Part shown: one piece after another, positions 12,238 through 25,603 of the stretch | Layout of the letters: each line of letters starts with the position of its first letter | How positions within the stretch are numbered: position 1 is the first letter of the stretch | From: Panopea generosa | Taxonomy: Eukaryota > Mollusca > Bivalvia > Adapedonta > Hiatellidae | DNA length: 64,000 nt | Assembly: GCA_029582155.1 (NCBI GenBank) | Contig: CM055911.1 | Location: 28,804,014-28,868,013, forward strand | Direction: 5' to 3' | Made by a program: the position numbers and the translations under genes | Notes under the pieces: model-generated | Database searches by the model: none | What the model was told of the DNA's origin: nothing | Seen by the model: the letters and a program-made list of their open reading frames with translations, nothing else

Positions 12238-12281
12238 TTTTGGAAAAAAAAAGTTTTTCAAGAAATTCACTGTGTTGTGTT
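12238..12281 (-). repeat. Right terminal inverted repeat of the 9.6-kb element
   Basis: The reverse complement begins AACACAACACAGTGAATTTC and continues into GAAAAACTTTTT and CCAAAAAC, matching the left end at 2684-2727. It is followed directly by TCAG and the resumed satellite. Confidence 0.85.
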
Positions 12282-13770
12282 TCAGTAAGGACGGTGGTTC
12301 TACTCATAATTGATATGATAGAATCATCAGTAAGGACGGTAGTTCTACTTATACTCGATCTTATAGAATTACTCAGTAAGGACGGTGGTTTTACTCATAC
12401 TCGATCTGATAGAATTACTCAGCAAGGACGGTGGTTCTACTCATATTCGATCTGATAGAATTACTCAGTATAGACGGTGGTTCTACTCATACTCGATCTG
12501 ATATAATAACTCAGTAAAGACGGGGGTTCTACTAATATTCGATCAGGTAGAATTATTCAGTTTGCAAGGTGTTTTTTCTTATATTGTATCTTACAGAATT
12601 ACTCTGTGTTGATGGTTGTTCTACTCATATTCGATCAGATAAAATTACTCAGTGAGGACAATGGTTGTACTCATATTCGATGTGACAGAATTACTCAGTA
12701 AGGACGGTGGTTTTACTCATACTCGATCTGATATAATAACTCAATAAAGACGATGGTTTTACTCATACTCGATCTGATATAATTAGTCAGTGAGGACGGT
12801 GTTTCTACTCATATTCGATCTGATATAATAACTCAGTAAAGACGCTGGTTTTACTCATATTCGATCTGATATAATAACTCAGTAAGGACGGTGAATTTAC
12901 TCATACTCGATCTGATAGAATAACTCAGTAAAGAAGGTGGTTCTACTAATATTCGATCAGGTAGAATTATTCAGTTTGCAAGGTGGTTCTTCTTATATTG
13001 TATCTTATAGAATTACTCTGTGTTGATGGTTGTTCTACTCATGTTCGATCTGATAAAATTACTCAGTGAGGACAATGGTTGTACTCATATTCGATGTGAT
13101 AAAATTACTCAGTAAGGACGGTGGTTTTACTCATACTCGATCTGATATAATTACTCAGTAAAGACGCTGGTTTTACTCATATTCGATCTGATAAAATTAC
13201 TCAGTAAAGACGGTGGTTGTACTCATACTCGATCTGATATAATAACTCAGTAAGAACGGTGGATTTACTCATACTCGATCTGATAGAATAACTCAGTAAA
13301 GACGGTGGTTCTACTAATATTCGATCAGGTAGAATTATTCAGTTTGCAAGGTGGTTCTACCTATATTGCATCTAATAAAATTACTCTGTGTTGATGGTTG
13401 TTCTACTCATATTCGATCTTATACAATTACTCAGTGAGGACGATGGTTGTACTCATATTCGATCTGATAGAATTACTCAGTGAGGACGGTGGTTTTACTT
13501 ATATTCGATCTAATAGAATTACTCAGTACCTAAGGACAATGGTTCTACTCTTATTCGATCTGATATAATTAGTCAGTGAGGACGGTGTTTCTACTCATAT
13601 TTGATCTTATAAAATTACTTAGTAAGGACGGTGGTTCTACTCATATTCGATCTGATATAATTAATCAGTGAGGACGATCGTTGTATTCATATTCGATCGG
13701 ATAGAAATACTCAGTGATAAAAGTGGTTCTACTCTTTTTAGATCTGATAGAATAACCCAGTGATGATGTT
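12282..13770 (+). repeat. 46-bp satellite, variant A (middle array)
   Basis: The same monomer as at 1-2683, about 32 copies. A diagnostic variant monomer (CAGTTTGCAAGGTG) recurs at about 12559, 12973 and 13341, that is at 414 and 368 bp, exactly 9 and 8 monomers, showing a higher-order unit. Confidence 0.95.
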
Positions 13771-16700
13771 GGTTATACTTATACTCGATATGGTAGAATG
13801 ACACAATCAGGACGGTGGTTATACTTATACTCGATATGGTAGAATGACCCAGTCAGGACGGTGGTTATACTTATACTGGATATGGTAGAATGACCCAGTA
13901 AGGACGGTGGTTATACTTATACTGGATATGGTAGAATGACCCAGTCAGGACGGTGGTTATACTTATACTCGATATGGTAGAATGACACAATCTGGACGGT
14001 GGTTATACTTATACTGGATATGGTAGAATGACCCAGTCAGGACGGTGGTTATACTTATACTGGATATGGTAGAATGACCCAGTCAGGACGGTGGTTATAC
14101 TTATACTCGATATGGTAGAATGACACAATCTGGACGGTGGTTATACTTATACTGGATATGGTAGAATGACCCAGTCAGGACGGTGGTTATACTTATACTG
14201 GATATGGTAGAATGACCCAGTCAGGACGGTGGTTATACTTATACTCGATATGGTAGAATGACCCAGTCAGGACGGTGGTTATACTTATACTGGATATGGT
14301 AGAATGACCCAGTCAGGACGGTGGTTATACTTATACTCTATATGGTAGAATGACCCAGTCAGGACGGTGGTTATACTTATACTGGATATGATAGAATGAC
14401 CCAGTCAGGACGGTGGTTATACTTATACTGGTTATGGTAGAATGGCCCAGTAAGGACGGTGGTTATACTAATACTGGATATGATAGAATGACCCAGTCAA
14501 GACGGTGGTTATACTTATACTGGATATGGTAGAATGACCCAGTCAGGACGGTGGTTATACTTATACTGGATATGGTAGAATGACCCAGTAAGGACGGTGG
14601 TTATACTTCTACTCGATATGATAGAATGACCCATTCAGGACGGTGGTTATACTTATACTGGTTATGGTAGAATGACCCAGTAAGGACGGTGGTTATACTT
14701 ATACTGGATATGGTAGGATGACCCAGTCAGGACGGTGGTTATACTTATACTGGATATGGTAGAATGACCAAGTCAGGACAGTGATTATACTTATACTCGA
14801 TATGGTAGAATGACCCAGTAATGACGGTGGTTATACTTATACTGGATATGGTAGAATGACCCAGTCAGGACGGTGGTTATACTTATACTGGATATGGTAG
14901 AATGACCCAGTCAGGACGGTGGTTATACTTATACTCGATATGGTAGGATGACCCAGTCAGGACGGTGGTTATACTTATACTCGATATGGTAGAATGACCC
15001 AGTCAGGACGGTGGTTATACTTATACTGGATATGGTAGAATGACCCAGTCAGGACGGTGGTTATACTTATACTGGATATGATAGAATGAACCAGTCAAGA
15101 CGGTGGTTATCCTTATACTCGATATGGTAGGATGACCCAGTCAGGACGGTAGTTATACTCGATATGATAGAATGACTCAGTCAGGACGGTCGTTATACTT
15201 ATACTGGATATGGTAGAATGACCCAGTCAAGACGGTGGTTATCCTTATACTCGATATGGTAGGATGACCCAGTCAGGACGGTGGTTATGCTTATACTGGA
15301 TATGGTAGGATGACCCAGTCAGGACGGTGGTTATACTTATACTCTATATGGTAGAATGACCCAGTCAGGACGGTGGTTATACTTATACTGGATATGATAG
15401 AATGACCCAGTCAGGACGGTGGTTATACGTATACTGGTTATCGTAGAATGACCCAGTAAGGACGGTGGTTATACTTATACTGGATATGATAGAATGACCC
15501 AGTCAAGACGGTGGTTATCCTTATACTCGATATGGTAGAATGACCCAGTAAGGACGGTGGTTATACTTATACTCGATATGATAGAATGACCCAGTCAGGA
15601 CGGTGGTTATACTTATACTGGTTATGGTAGAATGACCCAGTAAGGACGGTGGTAATACTTATACTGGATATGGTAGAATGACCCAGTCAGGACGGTGGTT
15701 ATACTTATACTGGATATGGTAGAATGACCCAGTAAGGACGGTGGTTATACTTCTACTCGATATGGTAGGATGACCCAATAAGGACGGTGGTTATGCTTAT
15801 ACTCGATATGGTAGGATGACCCAGTAAGGACGGTGGTTATACTTATACTCGATTTGGTAGGATGACCCAGTAAGGACGGTGGTTATACTTATTTGCGATA
15901 TGGTAGGATGACCCAGTCAGGACGGTGGTTATACTTATACTGGATATGGTAGGATGACCCAGTCAGGACGGTGTTTATCCTTATACTCGATATGGTAGGA
16001 TGACTCAGTCAGGACGGTGGTTATCCTTATACTGGATATTGTAGGATGACCCAGTCAGGACGGTGGTAATACTTATACTGGATATGGTAGAATGACTCAG
16101 TCAGGACGGTGGTTATACTTATACTCGATTTGATAGGATGACCCAGTAAGGACGGTGGTTATACTTATTTGCGATATGGTAGGATGACCCAGTCAGGACG
16201 GTGGTTATCCTTATACTCGATATGGTAGAATGACCCAGTCAGGACGGTGGTTATCCTTATACTGGATATGGTAGAATGACCCAGTCAGGACGGTGGTTAT
16301 ACTTATACTCGATATGGTAGGATGACCCAGTCAGGACGGTGGTTATACTTATACTCGATATGGTAGGATGACCCAGTCAGGACGGTGGTTATACTTATAC
16401 TCGATATGGTAGAATGACCCAGTCAGGACGGTGGTTATACTTATACTCTATATGGTAGAATGACCCAGTCAGGACGGTGGTTATACTTATACTGGATATG
16501 ATAGAATGACCCAGTCAGGACGGTGGTTATACTTATACTGGTTATGGTAGAATGGCCCAGTAAGGACGGTGGTTATACTAATACTGGATATGATAGAATG
16601 ACCCAGTCAAGACGGTGGTTATACTTATACTGGATATGGTAGAATGACCCAGTCAGGACGGTGGTTATACTTATACTGGATATGGTAGAATGACCCAGTA

Positions 16701-19700
16701 AGGACGGTGGTTATACTTCTACTCGATATGATAGAATGACCCATTCAGGACGGTGGTTATACTTATACTGGTTATGGTAAAATGACCCAGTAAGGACGGT
16801 GGTTATACTTATACTGGATATGGTAGGATGACCCAGTCAGGACGGTGGTTATACTTATACTGGATATGGTAGAATGACCAAGTCAGGACAGTGATTATAC
16901 TTATACTCGATATGGTAGAATGACCCAGTAATGACGGTGGTTATACTTATACTGGATATGGTAGAATGACCCAGTCAGGACGGTGGTTATACTTATACTG
17001 GATATGGTAGAATGACCCAGTCAGGACGGTGGTTATACTTATACTCGATATGGTAGGATGACCCAGTCAGGACGGTGGTTATACTTATACTCGATATGGT
17101 AGAATGACCCAGTCAGGACGGTGGTTATACTTATACTGGATATGGTAGAATGACCCAGTCAGGACGGTGGTTATACTTATACTGGATATGGTAGAATGAC
17201 CCAGTCAGGACGGTGGTTATACTTATACTGGATATGATAGAATGAACCAGTCAAGACGGTGGTTATCCTTATACTCGATATGGTAGGATGACCCAGTCAG
17301 GACGGAAGTTATACTCGATATGATAGAATGACTCAGTCAGGACGGTCGTTATACTTATACTGGATATGGTAGAATGACCCAGTCAAGACGGTGGTTATCC
17401 TTATACTCGATATGGTAGGATGACCCAGTCAGGACGGTGGTTATGCTTATACTGGATATGGTAGGATGACCCAGTCAGGACGGTGGTTATACTTATACTC
17501 TATATGGTAGAATGACCCAGTCAGGACGGTGGTTATACTTATACTGGATATGATAGAATGACCCAGTCAGGACGGTGGTTATACTTATACTGGTTATCGT
17601 AGAATGACCCAGTAAGGACGGTGGTTATACTTATACTGGATATGATAGAATGACCCAGTCAAGACGGTGGTTATCCTTATACTCGATATGGTAGAATGAC
17701 CCAGTAAGGACGGTGGTTATACTTATACTCGATATGATAGAATGATCCAGTCAGGACGGTGGTTATACTTATACTGGTTATGGTAGAATGACCCAGTAAG
17801 GACGGTGGTAATACTTATACTGGATATGGTAGAATGACCCAGTCAGGACGGTGGTTATACTTATACTGGATATGGTAGAATGACCCAGTAAGGACGGTGG
17901 TTATACTTATACTCGATATGGTAGGATGACCCAATAAGGACGGTGGTTATGCTTATACTCGATATGGTAGGATGACCCAGTAAGGACGGTGGTTATACTT
18001 ATACTCGATTTGGTAGGATGACCCAGTAAGGACGGTGGTTATACTTATTTGCGATATGGTAGGATGACCCAGTCAGGACGGTGGTTATACTTATACTGGA
18101 TATGGTAGGATGACCCAGTCAGGACGGTGTTGATCCTTATACTCGATATGGTAGGATGACTCAGTCAGGACGGTGGTTATCCTTATACTGGATATTGTAG
18201 GATGACCCAGTCAGGACGGTGGTAATACTTATACTGGATATGGTAGAATGACTCAGTCAGGACGGTGGTTATACTTATACTCGATTTGGTAGGATGACCC
18301 AGTAAGGACGGTGGTTATACTTATTTGCGATATGGTAGGATGACCCAGTCAGGACGGTGGTTATCCTTATACTCGATATGGTAGAATGACCCAGTCAGGA
18401 CGGTGGTTATCCTTATACTGGATATGGTAGAATGACCCAGTCAGGACGGTGGTTATACTTATACTCGATATGGTAGGATGACCCAGTCAGGACGGTGGTT
18501 ATACTTATACTCGATATGGTAGGATGACCCAGTCAGGACGGTGGTTATACTTATACTCGATATGGTAGGATGACCCAGTCAGGACGGTCGTTATACTTAT
18601 ACTCGATATGGTAGAATGACCCAGTCAAGACGGTGGTTATCCTTATACTCGATATGGTAGAATGACCCAGTAAGGACGGTGGTTATACTTATACTGGATA
18701 TGGTAGAATGACCCAGTCAGGACGGTGGTTATACTTATACTCGATATGGTAGGATGACCCAGTCAGGACGGTGGTTATACTTATACTCGATATGGTAGGA
18801 TGACCCAGTCAGGACGGTGGTTATACTTATACTCGATATGATAGAATGACCCAGTCAAGACGGTGGTTATGCTTATACTGGTTATGGTAGAATGACCCAG
18901 TCAGGACGGTGGTTATACTTATACTCGATATGGTAGAATGACCCAGTCAAGACGGTGGTTATACTTATACTCGATATGGTAGAATGACCCAGTAAGGACG
19001 GTGGTTATACTTATACTCGATATGATAGAATGACCCAGTCAGGACGGTGGTTATACTTATACTGGTTATGGTAGAATGACCCAGTAAGTACGGTGGTTAT
19101 ACTTATACTGGATATGGTAGAATGACCCAGTCAGGACGGTGGTTATACTTATACTCGATATGGTAGAATGACCCAGTCAGGACGGTGGTTATACTTATAC
19201 TCTATATGGTAGAATGACCCAGTCAGGACGGTGGTTATGCTTATACTGGATATGGTAGGATGACCCAGTCAGGACGGTGGTTATACTTATACTCTATATG
19301 GTAGAATGACCCAGTCAGGACGGTGGTTATACTTATACTGGATATGATAGAATGACCCAGTCAGGACGGTGGTTATACTTATACTGGTTATGGTAGAATG
19401 ACCCAGTAAGGACGGTGGTTATACTTATACTGGATATGATAGAATGACCCAGTCAAGAAGGTGGTTATCCTTATACTCGATATGGTAGAATGACCCAGTA
19501 AGGACGGTGGTTATACTTATACTCGATATGATAGAATGACCCTGTCAGGACGGTGGTTTTACTTATACTGGTTATGGTAGAATGTCCCAGTAAGGACGGT
19601 GGTAATACTTATACTGGATATGGTAGAATAACCCAGTCAGGACGGTGGTTATACTTATACTGGATATGGTAGAATGACCCAGTAAGGACGGTGGTTATAC

Positions 19701-22690
19701 TTATACTCGATATGGTAGAATGACCCAGTCAGGACAGTGATTATACTTATACTGGATATGGTAGAATGACCCAGTCAGGACGGTGGTTATACTTATACTG
19801 GATATGGTAGAATGACCCAGTCAGGACGGTGGTTATACTTATACTGGATATGGTAGAATGACCCAGTAAGGACGGTGGTTATACTTATACTCGATATGAT
19901 AGAATGACCCAGTCAGGACGGTGATTATACTTATACTGGATATAGTAGAATGACCCAGTCAGGACGGTGGTTATATTTATACTGGATATGGTAGGATGGC
20001 CCAGTCAGGACGGTGGTTATACTTATACTCGATATGGTAGAATGACCCAGTAAGGACGGTGGTTATGCTTATACTGGATATGGTAGGATGACCCAGTCAG
20101 GACGGTGGTTATACTTATACTGGATATGGTAGGATGACCCAGTCAGGACGGTGGTTATACTTATACTGGATATGGTAGGATGGCCCAGTCAGGACGGTGG
20201 TTATACTTATACTCGATATGGTAGAATGACCCAGTAAGGACGGTGGTTATGCTTATACTGGATATGGTAGGATGACTCAGTCAGGACGGTGGTTATACTT
20301 ATACTGGATATGGTAGAATGACCCAGTCAGGACGGTGGTTATACTTATACTGGATATGGTAGAATGACCCAGTCAGGACGGTGGTTATACTTATACTGGA
20401 TATGGTAGAATGACCCAGTAAGGACGGTGGTTATACTTATACTCGATATGATAGAATGACCCAGTCAGGACAGTGATTATACTTATACTGGATATGGTAG
20501 AATGACCCAGTCAGGACGGTGGTTATACTTATACTGGATATGGTAGGATGGCCCAGTCAGGACGGTGGTTATACTTATACTCGATATGGTAGAATGACCC
20601 AGTCAGGACGGTGGTTATGCTTATACTGGATATGGTAGGATGACCCAGTCAGGACGGTGGTTATACTTATACTGGATATGGTAGGATGACCCAGTCAGGA
20701 CGGTGGTTATACTTATACTCGATATGGTAGAATGACTCAGTAAGGACGGTGGTTATACTTATACTGGATATGGTAGGATGACCCAGTCAGGACGGTGGTT
20801 ATACTTATACTGGATATGGTAGAATGACCCAGTAAGGACGGTGGTTATACTTATACTGGATATGGTAGGATGGCCCAGTCAGGACGGTGGTTATACTTAT
20901 ACTGGATATGGTAGAATGACACAATCAGGACGGTGGTTATACTTATACTAGATATGGTAGAATGACCCAGTCAGGACGGTGGTTATACTTATACTCGATA
21001 TGGTAGAATGACCCAGTGAGGACGGTGGTTATACTTATACTCGATATGGTAGAATGACCCAGTAAGGACGGTGGTTATACTTATACTGGATATGGTAGGA
21101 TGACCCAGTCAGGACGGTGGTTATACTTATACTGGATATGGTAGGATGACACAATCAGGACGGTGGTTATACTTATACTCGATATGGTAGAATGACCCAG
21201 TCAGGACGGTGGTTATACTTATACTCGATATGGTAGGATGACCCAATAAGGACGGTGGTTATGCTTATACTCGATATGGTAGGATGACCCAGTAAGGACG
21301 GTGGTTATACTTATACTCGATTTGGTAGGATGACCCAGTAAGGACGGTGGTTATACTTATTTGCGATATGGTAGGATGACCCAGTCAGGACGGTGGTTAT
21401 ACTTATACTGGATATGGTAGGATGACCCAGTCAGGACGGTGGTTATACTTATACTCGATATGGTAGAAAAGCCCAGTCAGGACGGTGGTTATACTTATAC
21501 TCGATATGATAGGATGACCCAGTCAGGACGGTGGTTATACTTATAATGGATATGGTAGAATGACCCAGTCAGGACGGTGGTTATACTTATACTGGATATG
21601 GTAGAATGACCCAGTCAGGACGGTGGTTATACTTATACTGGATATGGGAGGATGACCCAGTCAGGACGGTGGTTATACTTATACTCGATATGATAGGATG
21701 ACCCAGTAAGGACGGTGGTTATACTTATACTCGATATGATAGGATGACCCAGTCAGGACGGTGGTTATACTTATACTCGATATGGTAGGATGACCCAGTA
21801 ATGACGGTGGTTATACTTATTCGCAATATGGTAGGATGACCCAGTCAGGACGGTAGTTATACTTATACTGGATATGGTAGAATGACCCAGTCAGGACGGT
21901 GGTTATACTTATACTGTATACGGTAGAATGACACAATCAGAACGGTGGTTATACTTATACTGTATACGGTAGGATGACCCAGTGAGGACGGTGGTTATAC
22001 TTATACTCGATATGGTAGAATTACTCAGTCAGGACAGTGGTTATACTTATACTCGATACGGTAGAATTACTCAGTCAGGACGGTAGTTATACTCGATATG
22101 GTAGAATGACCCAGTAAGGACGGTGGCTATACTTATACTCGATACAATAGAATGACCCAGTCAGGACGGTGGTTATACTTATACTCGATATGATAGGATG
22201 ACCCAGTAAGGACGGTGGTTATACTTATACTCGATATGGTAGAATGACCCAGTGAGGAAGGTGGTTTTACTTATACTCGATATGGTAGAATGACCCAGTC
22301 AGGACGGTGGTTATACTTATACTCGATATGGTAGAATGACCCATTTAGGACGGTGGTTATACTTATACTCGATACAATAGAATGACCCAGTCAGGACGGT
22401 GGTTATACTTATACTCGATATGGTAGGATGACCCAGTAAGGACGGTGGTTATACTTATACTCGATATGGTAGAATGACCCAGTGAGGACGGTGGTTTTAC
22501 TTATACTCGATATGGTAGAATGGCCCAGTCAGGACGGTGGTTATACTTATACTCGATATGGTAGAATGACCCAGTCAGGACGGTGGTTATACTTATACTC
22601 GATATGGTAGAATGACCATGTCAGGACGGTGTTTTACTTATACTCGATATGGTAGAATGACCCAGTCAAGACGGTAGTTATACTTATACT
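13770..22690 (+). repeat. 46-bp satellite, variant B (about 194 copies)
   Basis: The monomer length is again 46 bp, but with its own diagnostic bases: GGATATGGTAGAATGACCCA, then GTCAGGACGG and TTATACTTATACT. Copies are more alike than in variant A, so this array seems to have expanded more recently. Both edges grade into variant A within a monomer or two, so B arose inside A. Two sub-variants (ending CTGGATATGG or CTCGATATGG) are interspersed. Confidence 0.97.
14300..18590 (+). repeat. Two adjacent ~2.1-kb higher-order blocks in variant B
   Basis: Rare monomer variants repeat in the same order at a fixed offset. Examples are AATGGCCCAG (14442 and 16552), GACCAAGTCAGGACAGTGAT (14766 and 16876), TGGTTATCGTAGAATG (15435 and 17591), and TATTTGCGATATGG (about 15891 and 18047). 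The offset is 2110 bp in the first part and 2156 bp later, a difference of exactly one monomer. Shorter fragments of the block recur near 19240-19640 and 21230-21440. Confidence 0.88.
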
Positions 22691-23088
22691 CTATATGGTA
22701 GAATTACCCAGTTAGGACGGTGGTTCTACTCGTATTTAACCTGATAGAATTACTCAGTGAGGACGATAGTTGTATAAATACTCGATCTGATAGAATTACT
22801 CAGTTAGGACGGTGGTTCTACTCGTATTTAACCTGATAGAATTACTCAGTGAGGACGATAGTTGTATAAATACTCGATCTGATAGAATTACTCAGTTAGG
22901 ACGGTGGTTCTACTCATATTTGATCCGATAGAATTACTCATTGAAAACGATGATTGTACCCATACTCCATCTGATAAAATTACTCGGTAAGGACGGTGGT
23001 TTTACACATATTCGATCTGATATAATTACTCAGTAACACTAACTCTGTAAAGACGGCGATTCTACTCATATTTGGTCTGATAGTATGG
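22690..23088 (+). repeat. 46-bp satellite, variant A (right edge)
   Basis: About nine diverged monomers, including two copies of a two-monomer unit with AACCTGATAGAATTACTCAG and ATAGTTGTATAAATACTCG. The array fades out near 23088. Confidence 0.93.
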
Positions 23089-23644
23089 TCATATTCATAA
23101 TGCAATTGAGGCTTTAGCTGTGTCCATACGTTTATAATAATCCATGCGATTAGGTTGAACTCTCAATTTGACCTTTCTGTATATGGCGTATCCAATTCTT
23201 ACAAAAGTGCCCGATGAACTACTATGATTACACCTCCTAATCGCATTCATTCTGATTCAAGGGAATTAACAATTGCTGAACTTTGAAAAAACAGTTCTTA
23301 GGGTTGTCTCGCTTTTGTCACATTGTTCTATAATTCACCAACAGCTTACTTTTTTTCGGTTTATGTTATTGTATTTAAAGAAAATCAGTTCTGTGATATA
23401 ATAGTTAATCAGCAGGTGTATAAAGGACGTACACAAGCTATATATAAACTATTTACAAATGGGGTGTACACGGAATGGGCTTATTACTATTGTCAATACT
23501 TGACATATGTTTTGTATATGTGTATATGGCATATCCAGTTTTATTTGTTGAATAAAACCTCAAAATAAATTTGTGAAGAACTCCCCCACCACCCCCACCC
23601 CCACCCCTTCATTTTGCAAGTAATTGCTAAACGTTCTCGGAAAA
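23089..23644. other. Satellite-flanking unique sequence
   Basis: No gene supported. An 81-codon frame at 23323-23568 is AT-driven and has no recognisable motif. A C-rich tract at 23582-23608 is described separately. Confidence 0.5.
23582..23608 (-). other. Potential G-quadruplex tract
   Basis: The plus strand reads CCCCC-ACCA-CCCCC-A-CCCCC-A-CCCC, so the minus strand carries four runs of four or five G separated by one to four bases, meeting the usual quadruplex pattern. Confidence 0.6.
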
Positions 23645-23735
23645 ACGTCGCTCAAACCTACGACCTAAGCTGTGAGAGTTAATGATCATTCGGAGACATC
23701 GAATTAAACCAGTCGGCCACGGAGGACCAATGGAT
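23645..23735 (-). mobile_element. tRNA-like SINE head (Ser/Leu-type, family 3)
   Basis: The minus strand starts TCCTCCGTGGCCGACTGGTT, very like the A-box half of a type II (Ser/Leu) tRNA, and ends with GGTCGTAGGTTTGAGCGAC, a B-box half. The arms do not pair as an acceptor stem, so it is a tRNA-derived relic and not a working tRNA. A second copy lies at 40945-41030. Confidence 0.6.
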
Positions 23736-24949
23736 ATATGTAGTATATGTTGTTCTTATCTAATAGATTTACTTTAAGTAGTACAGGATTAAGTAAGAAT
23801 TGGCATTCTTTGTTCTTTTTTATGTTAATACCAGCATTAACAATATAAATTATCTTTAAACATTAACAGGGTATGATGCCATCGGCGAAATTGCTTAATA
23901 GTTACAATTTCCCTCTCATTTACATAATGGTGAATGACCTTTGAAATAATCAATGAAATCGGATCGCTAGATTTATTAATATTTAAACTGTTATTTTTCA
24001 CTCCTATTTCTACCTATAAAAACATTGTTAAATGATTATTTAGAGAATTACACATTCTTTTACTTTCTGGAGCGGAGACAACACTCATATATTCACTACG
24101 TCTATGCATTCTTGAGAGAGAATATTGAGTAATTGTCTCCTTTTGTGATTAATTTTATTTATAGATTATTCACTCAAACCATAACAAGTAACCCCTATTT
24201 AGTGTCGTGTATTAATATTCGGATCGTTTATGATACATTTAAATATTCCAGGAGTGAAACACTTCGTCAAATCAAGAACTTGTATAGAAGGATATGAAAC
24301 TTACATCTTCTGACTAACTGTTGATAAAACAGCACATGTAGGATAGATTATTTTGGCAAATTAATCGTTCATAATCCACAGTCAACTGATTTCGTTATGT
24401 AAACTGTAAGTTGTATGTAATCTTAGATGTTTAAACATGTTTCGATCACGCAAAATGCTCCTAAATAGATTATATTGAGGTTTAAAGGATTTTGTTTCGT
24501 AATTTGTCGTTATTCTAGCTTCAGTACACAAATTTTGTAATCAGAAGCACTTCAACAATTCTAAACACAAACTGATGGGAATGGTATTGTTTTGATAAAA
24601 ATTGCATTCTGCAATGTATGAATTTTGATTTATATTCCTGGGATGAATGGAGGTTAAGATAACTGAAAAAAGATATTGCAAGATTTTTCGTGAATACACG
24701 AGCATTCACAAAATCTCAATCAGTTGCATTTCCTTCTCTATATAATTCCTTGGTCAAATGTAACTCATTTACAGTTTTTGTTATATGGTATCCCTATACA
24801 AACATACAAAATAAGATATGAGATGTTGTTACTTTTAAGAATCTAATCACAAGGGAAATCGAATTATGGAATACCCTTCACGCCCTGTCCCCATCTTACC
24901 CCTGGCACCTGCTTTATCAGTATTTTATTTTCGAATAATACAGGGAAGT
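23736..24949. other. Intergenic sequence
   Basis: AT-rich, with no recognised gene or strong repeat. The short frame at 24521-24709 lacks coding features. Confidence 0.5.
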
Positions 24950-25115
24950 TGTGCAATAGATAGAGTGCTGGTCGCTGGTGCTGGCCGTTCGTGCTTAGAT
25001 TCTGTGGGTTCGATCTCGAACTCGACCCAACGGCCTCCCTAAAAACAACACTCAGTAAGAGGCGGGCTCCAGAGCGGTTAAAATGAGCTTTGAGATCGTT
25101 CCGCAATCGAGCCCG
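24950..25115 (+). mobile_element. tRNA-derived SINE (family 2)
   Basis: A tRNA-like head (AATAGATAGAGTGCTGG, then B-box-like GTGGGTTCGATCTCG) is followed by the tail CCTCCCTAAAAACAACACTC. That tail recurs at about 39190 and 52630 with the same order of words. Confidence 0.6.
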
Positions 25116-25386
25116 AAACAAAAGTTAAACATTGTGCTAGGTGATGTCACGATTTGTTTACATTTCGTTACGCAGTAATAAACAGACATAATAAGAATAC
25201 GAGCATTCGATTATTTTCTTGGACGCGTTTTATGTTTCCGATGGACGCTTTTATAAGATAGTGTAATTAGTTCATTTATAAGTATTCTTACTAATAATCA
25301 GTGCAATATTTAGACTTAATACGAAAACAGTATTCATAAACACAAAACTCTTCAAATAACTTTATTATGAATGTATTTCCTAGAAT

Positions 25387-25542
25387 ATGACAGATATATT
25401 AAAACTGTTTATTTTGATGACTTGCGCCGGTTACATAATATATTGTTCTAACGTGAATTCAGTAAATTATTTCCACCCCGAACGTTGCTCTGGTTGTTTG
25501 GTTATTACCAATCTCAAACGGATATTATGGTGGGCTCATAAA
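25387..25542 (+). CDS. Possible first exon of a small secreted protein
   Basis: An ATG at 25387 opens a frame whose first 25 or so residues look like a signal peptide: MTDILKLF, then a hydrophobic ILMTCAGYIIYC core, then polar residues. A CSGC motif follows near residue 35. The frame closes at 25569. A plausible splice donor, AAA|GTAAAC, falls at 25542/25543 in phase 0; weaker donors lie at 25452 and 25461. No family is recognised. The call rests on the signal-like start and on a possible partner exon 61 bp downstream (25604). The phases do not agree with the longest frame of that exon, which weakens the model. It may be a chance frame. Confidence 0.2.
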
Positions 25543-25603
25543 GTAAACAAATTAATTCAAATTTCTTAAATCTAATCAATTCTGAATGGGTATTGTTTCC
25601 TAG

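Larger units (their letters stand above)
2684..12281. mobile_element. 9.6-kb TIR-bounded element inserted in the 46-bp satellite
   Basis: The satellite monomer is cut after ...ATTACTCAG at 2683 and resumes with TCAGTAAGGACGG at 12282, so TCAG (2680-2683 and 12282-12285) reads as a 4-bp target-site duplication. Removing the interval restores one normal monomer. The two ends are inverted copies of each other over about 45 bp, both starting AACACAAC and containing AGTGAATTTCT. Palindromes and TCCAATTGGA-like motifs lie just inside each end. No transposase reading frame was recognised; the interior is nested repeats and a trinucleotide array, so the unit is probably non-autonomous. The superfamily is not assigned: a 4-bp duplication occurs in several DNA-transposon groups. 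Confidence 0.8.

Noticed and set aside
2684-12281. Polinton/Maverick-type large element
   Set aside because: The size is near, but the TIRs are short, the duplication is 4 bp and not 6 bp, and no polymerase, integrase or capsid-like frame is present.
1-23088. CRISPR array
   Set aside because: The regular 46-bp period has no constant-repeat/unique-spacer alternation; the whole unit is repeated, as in a satellite.
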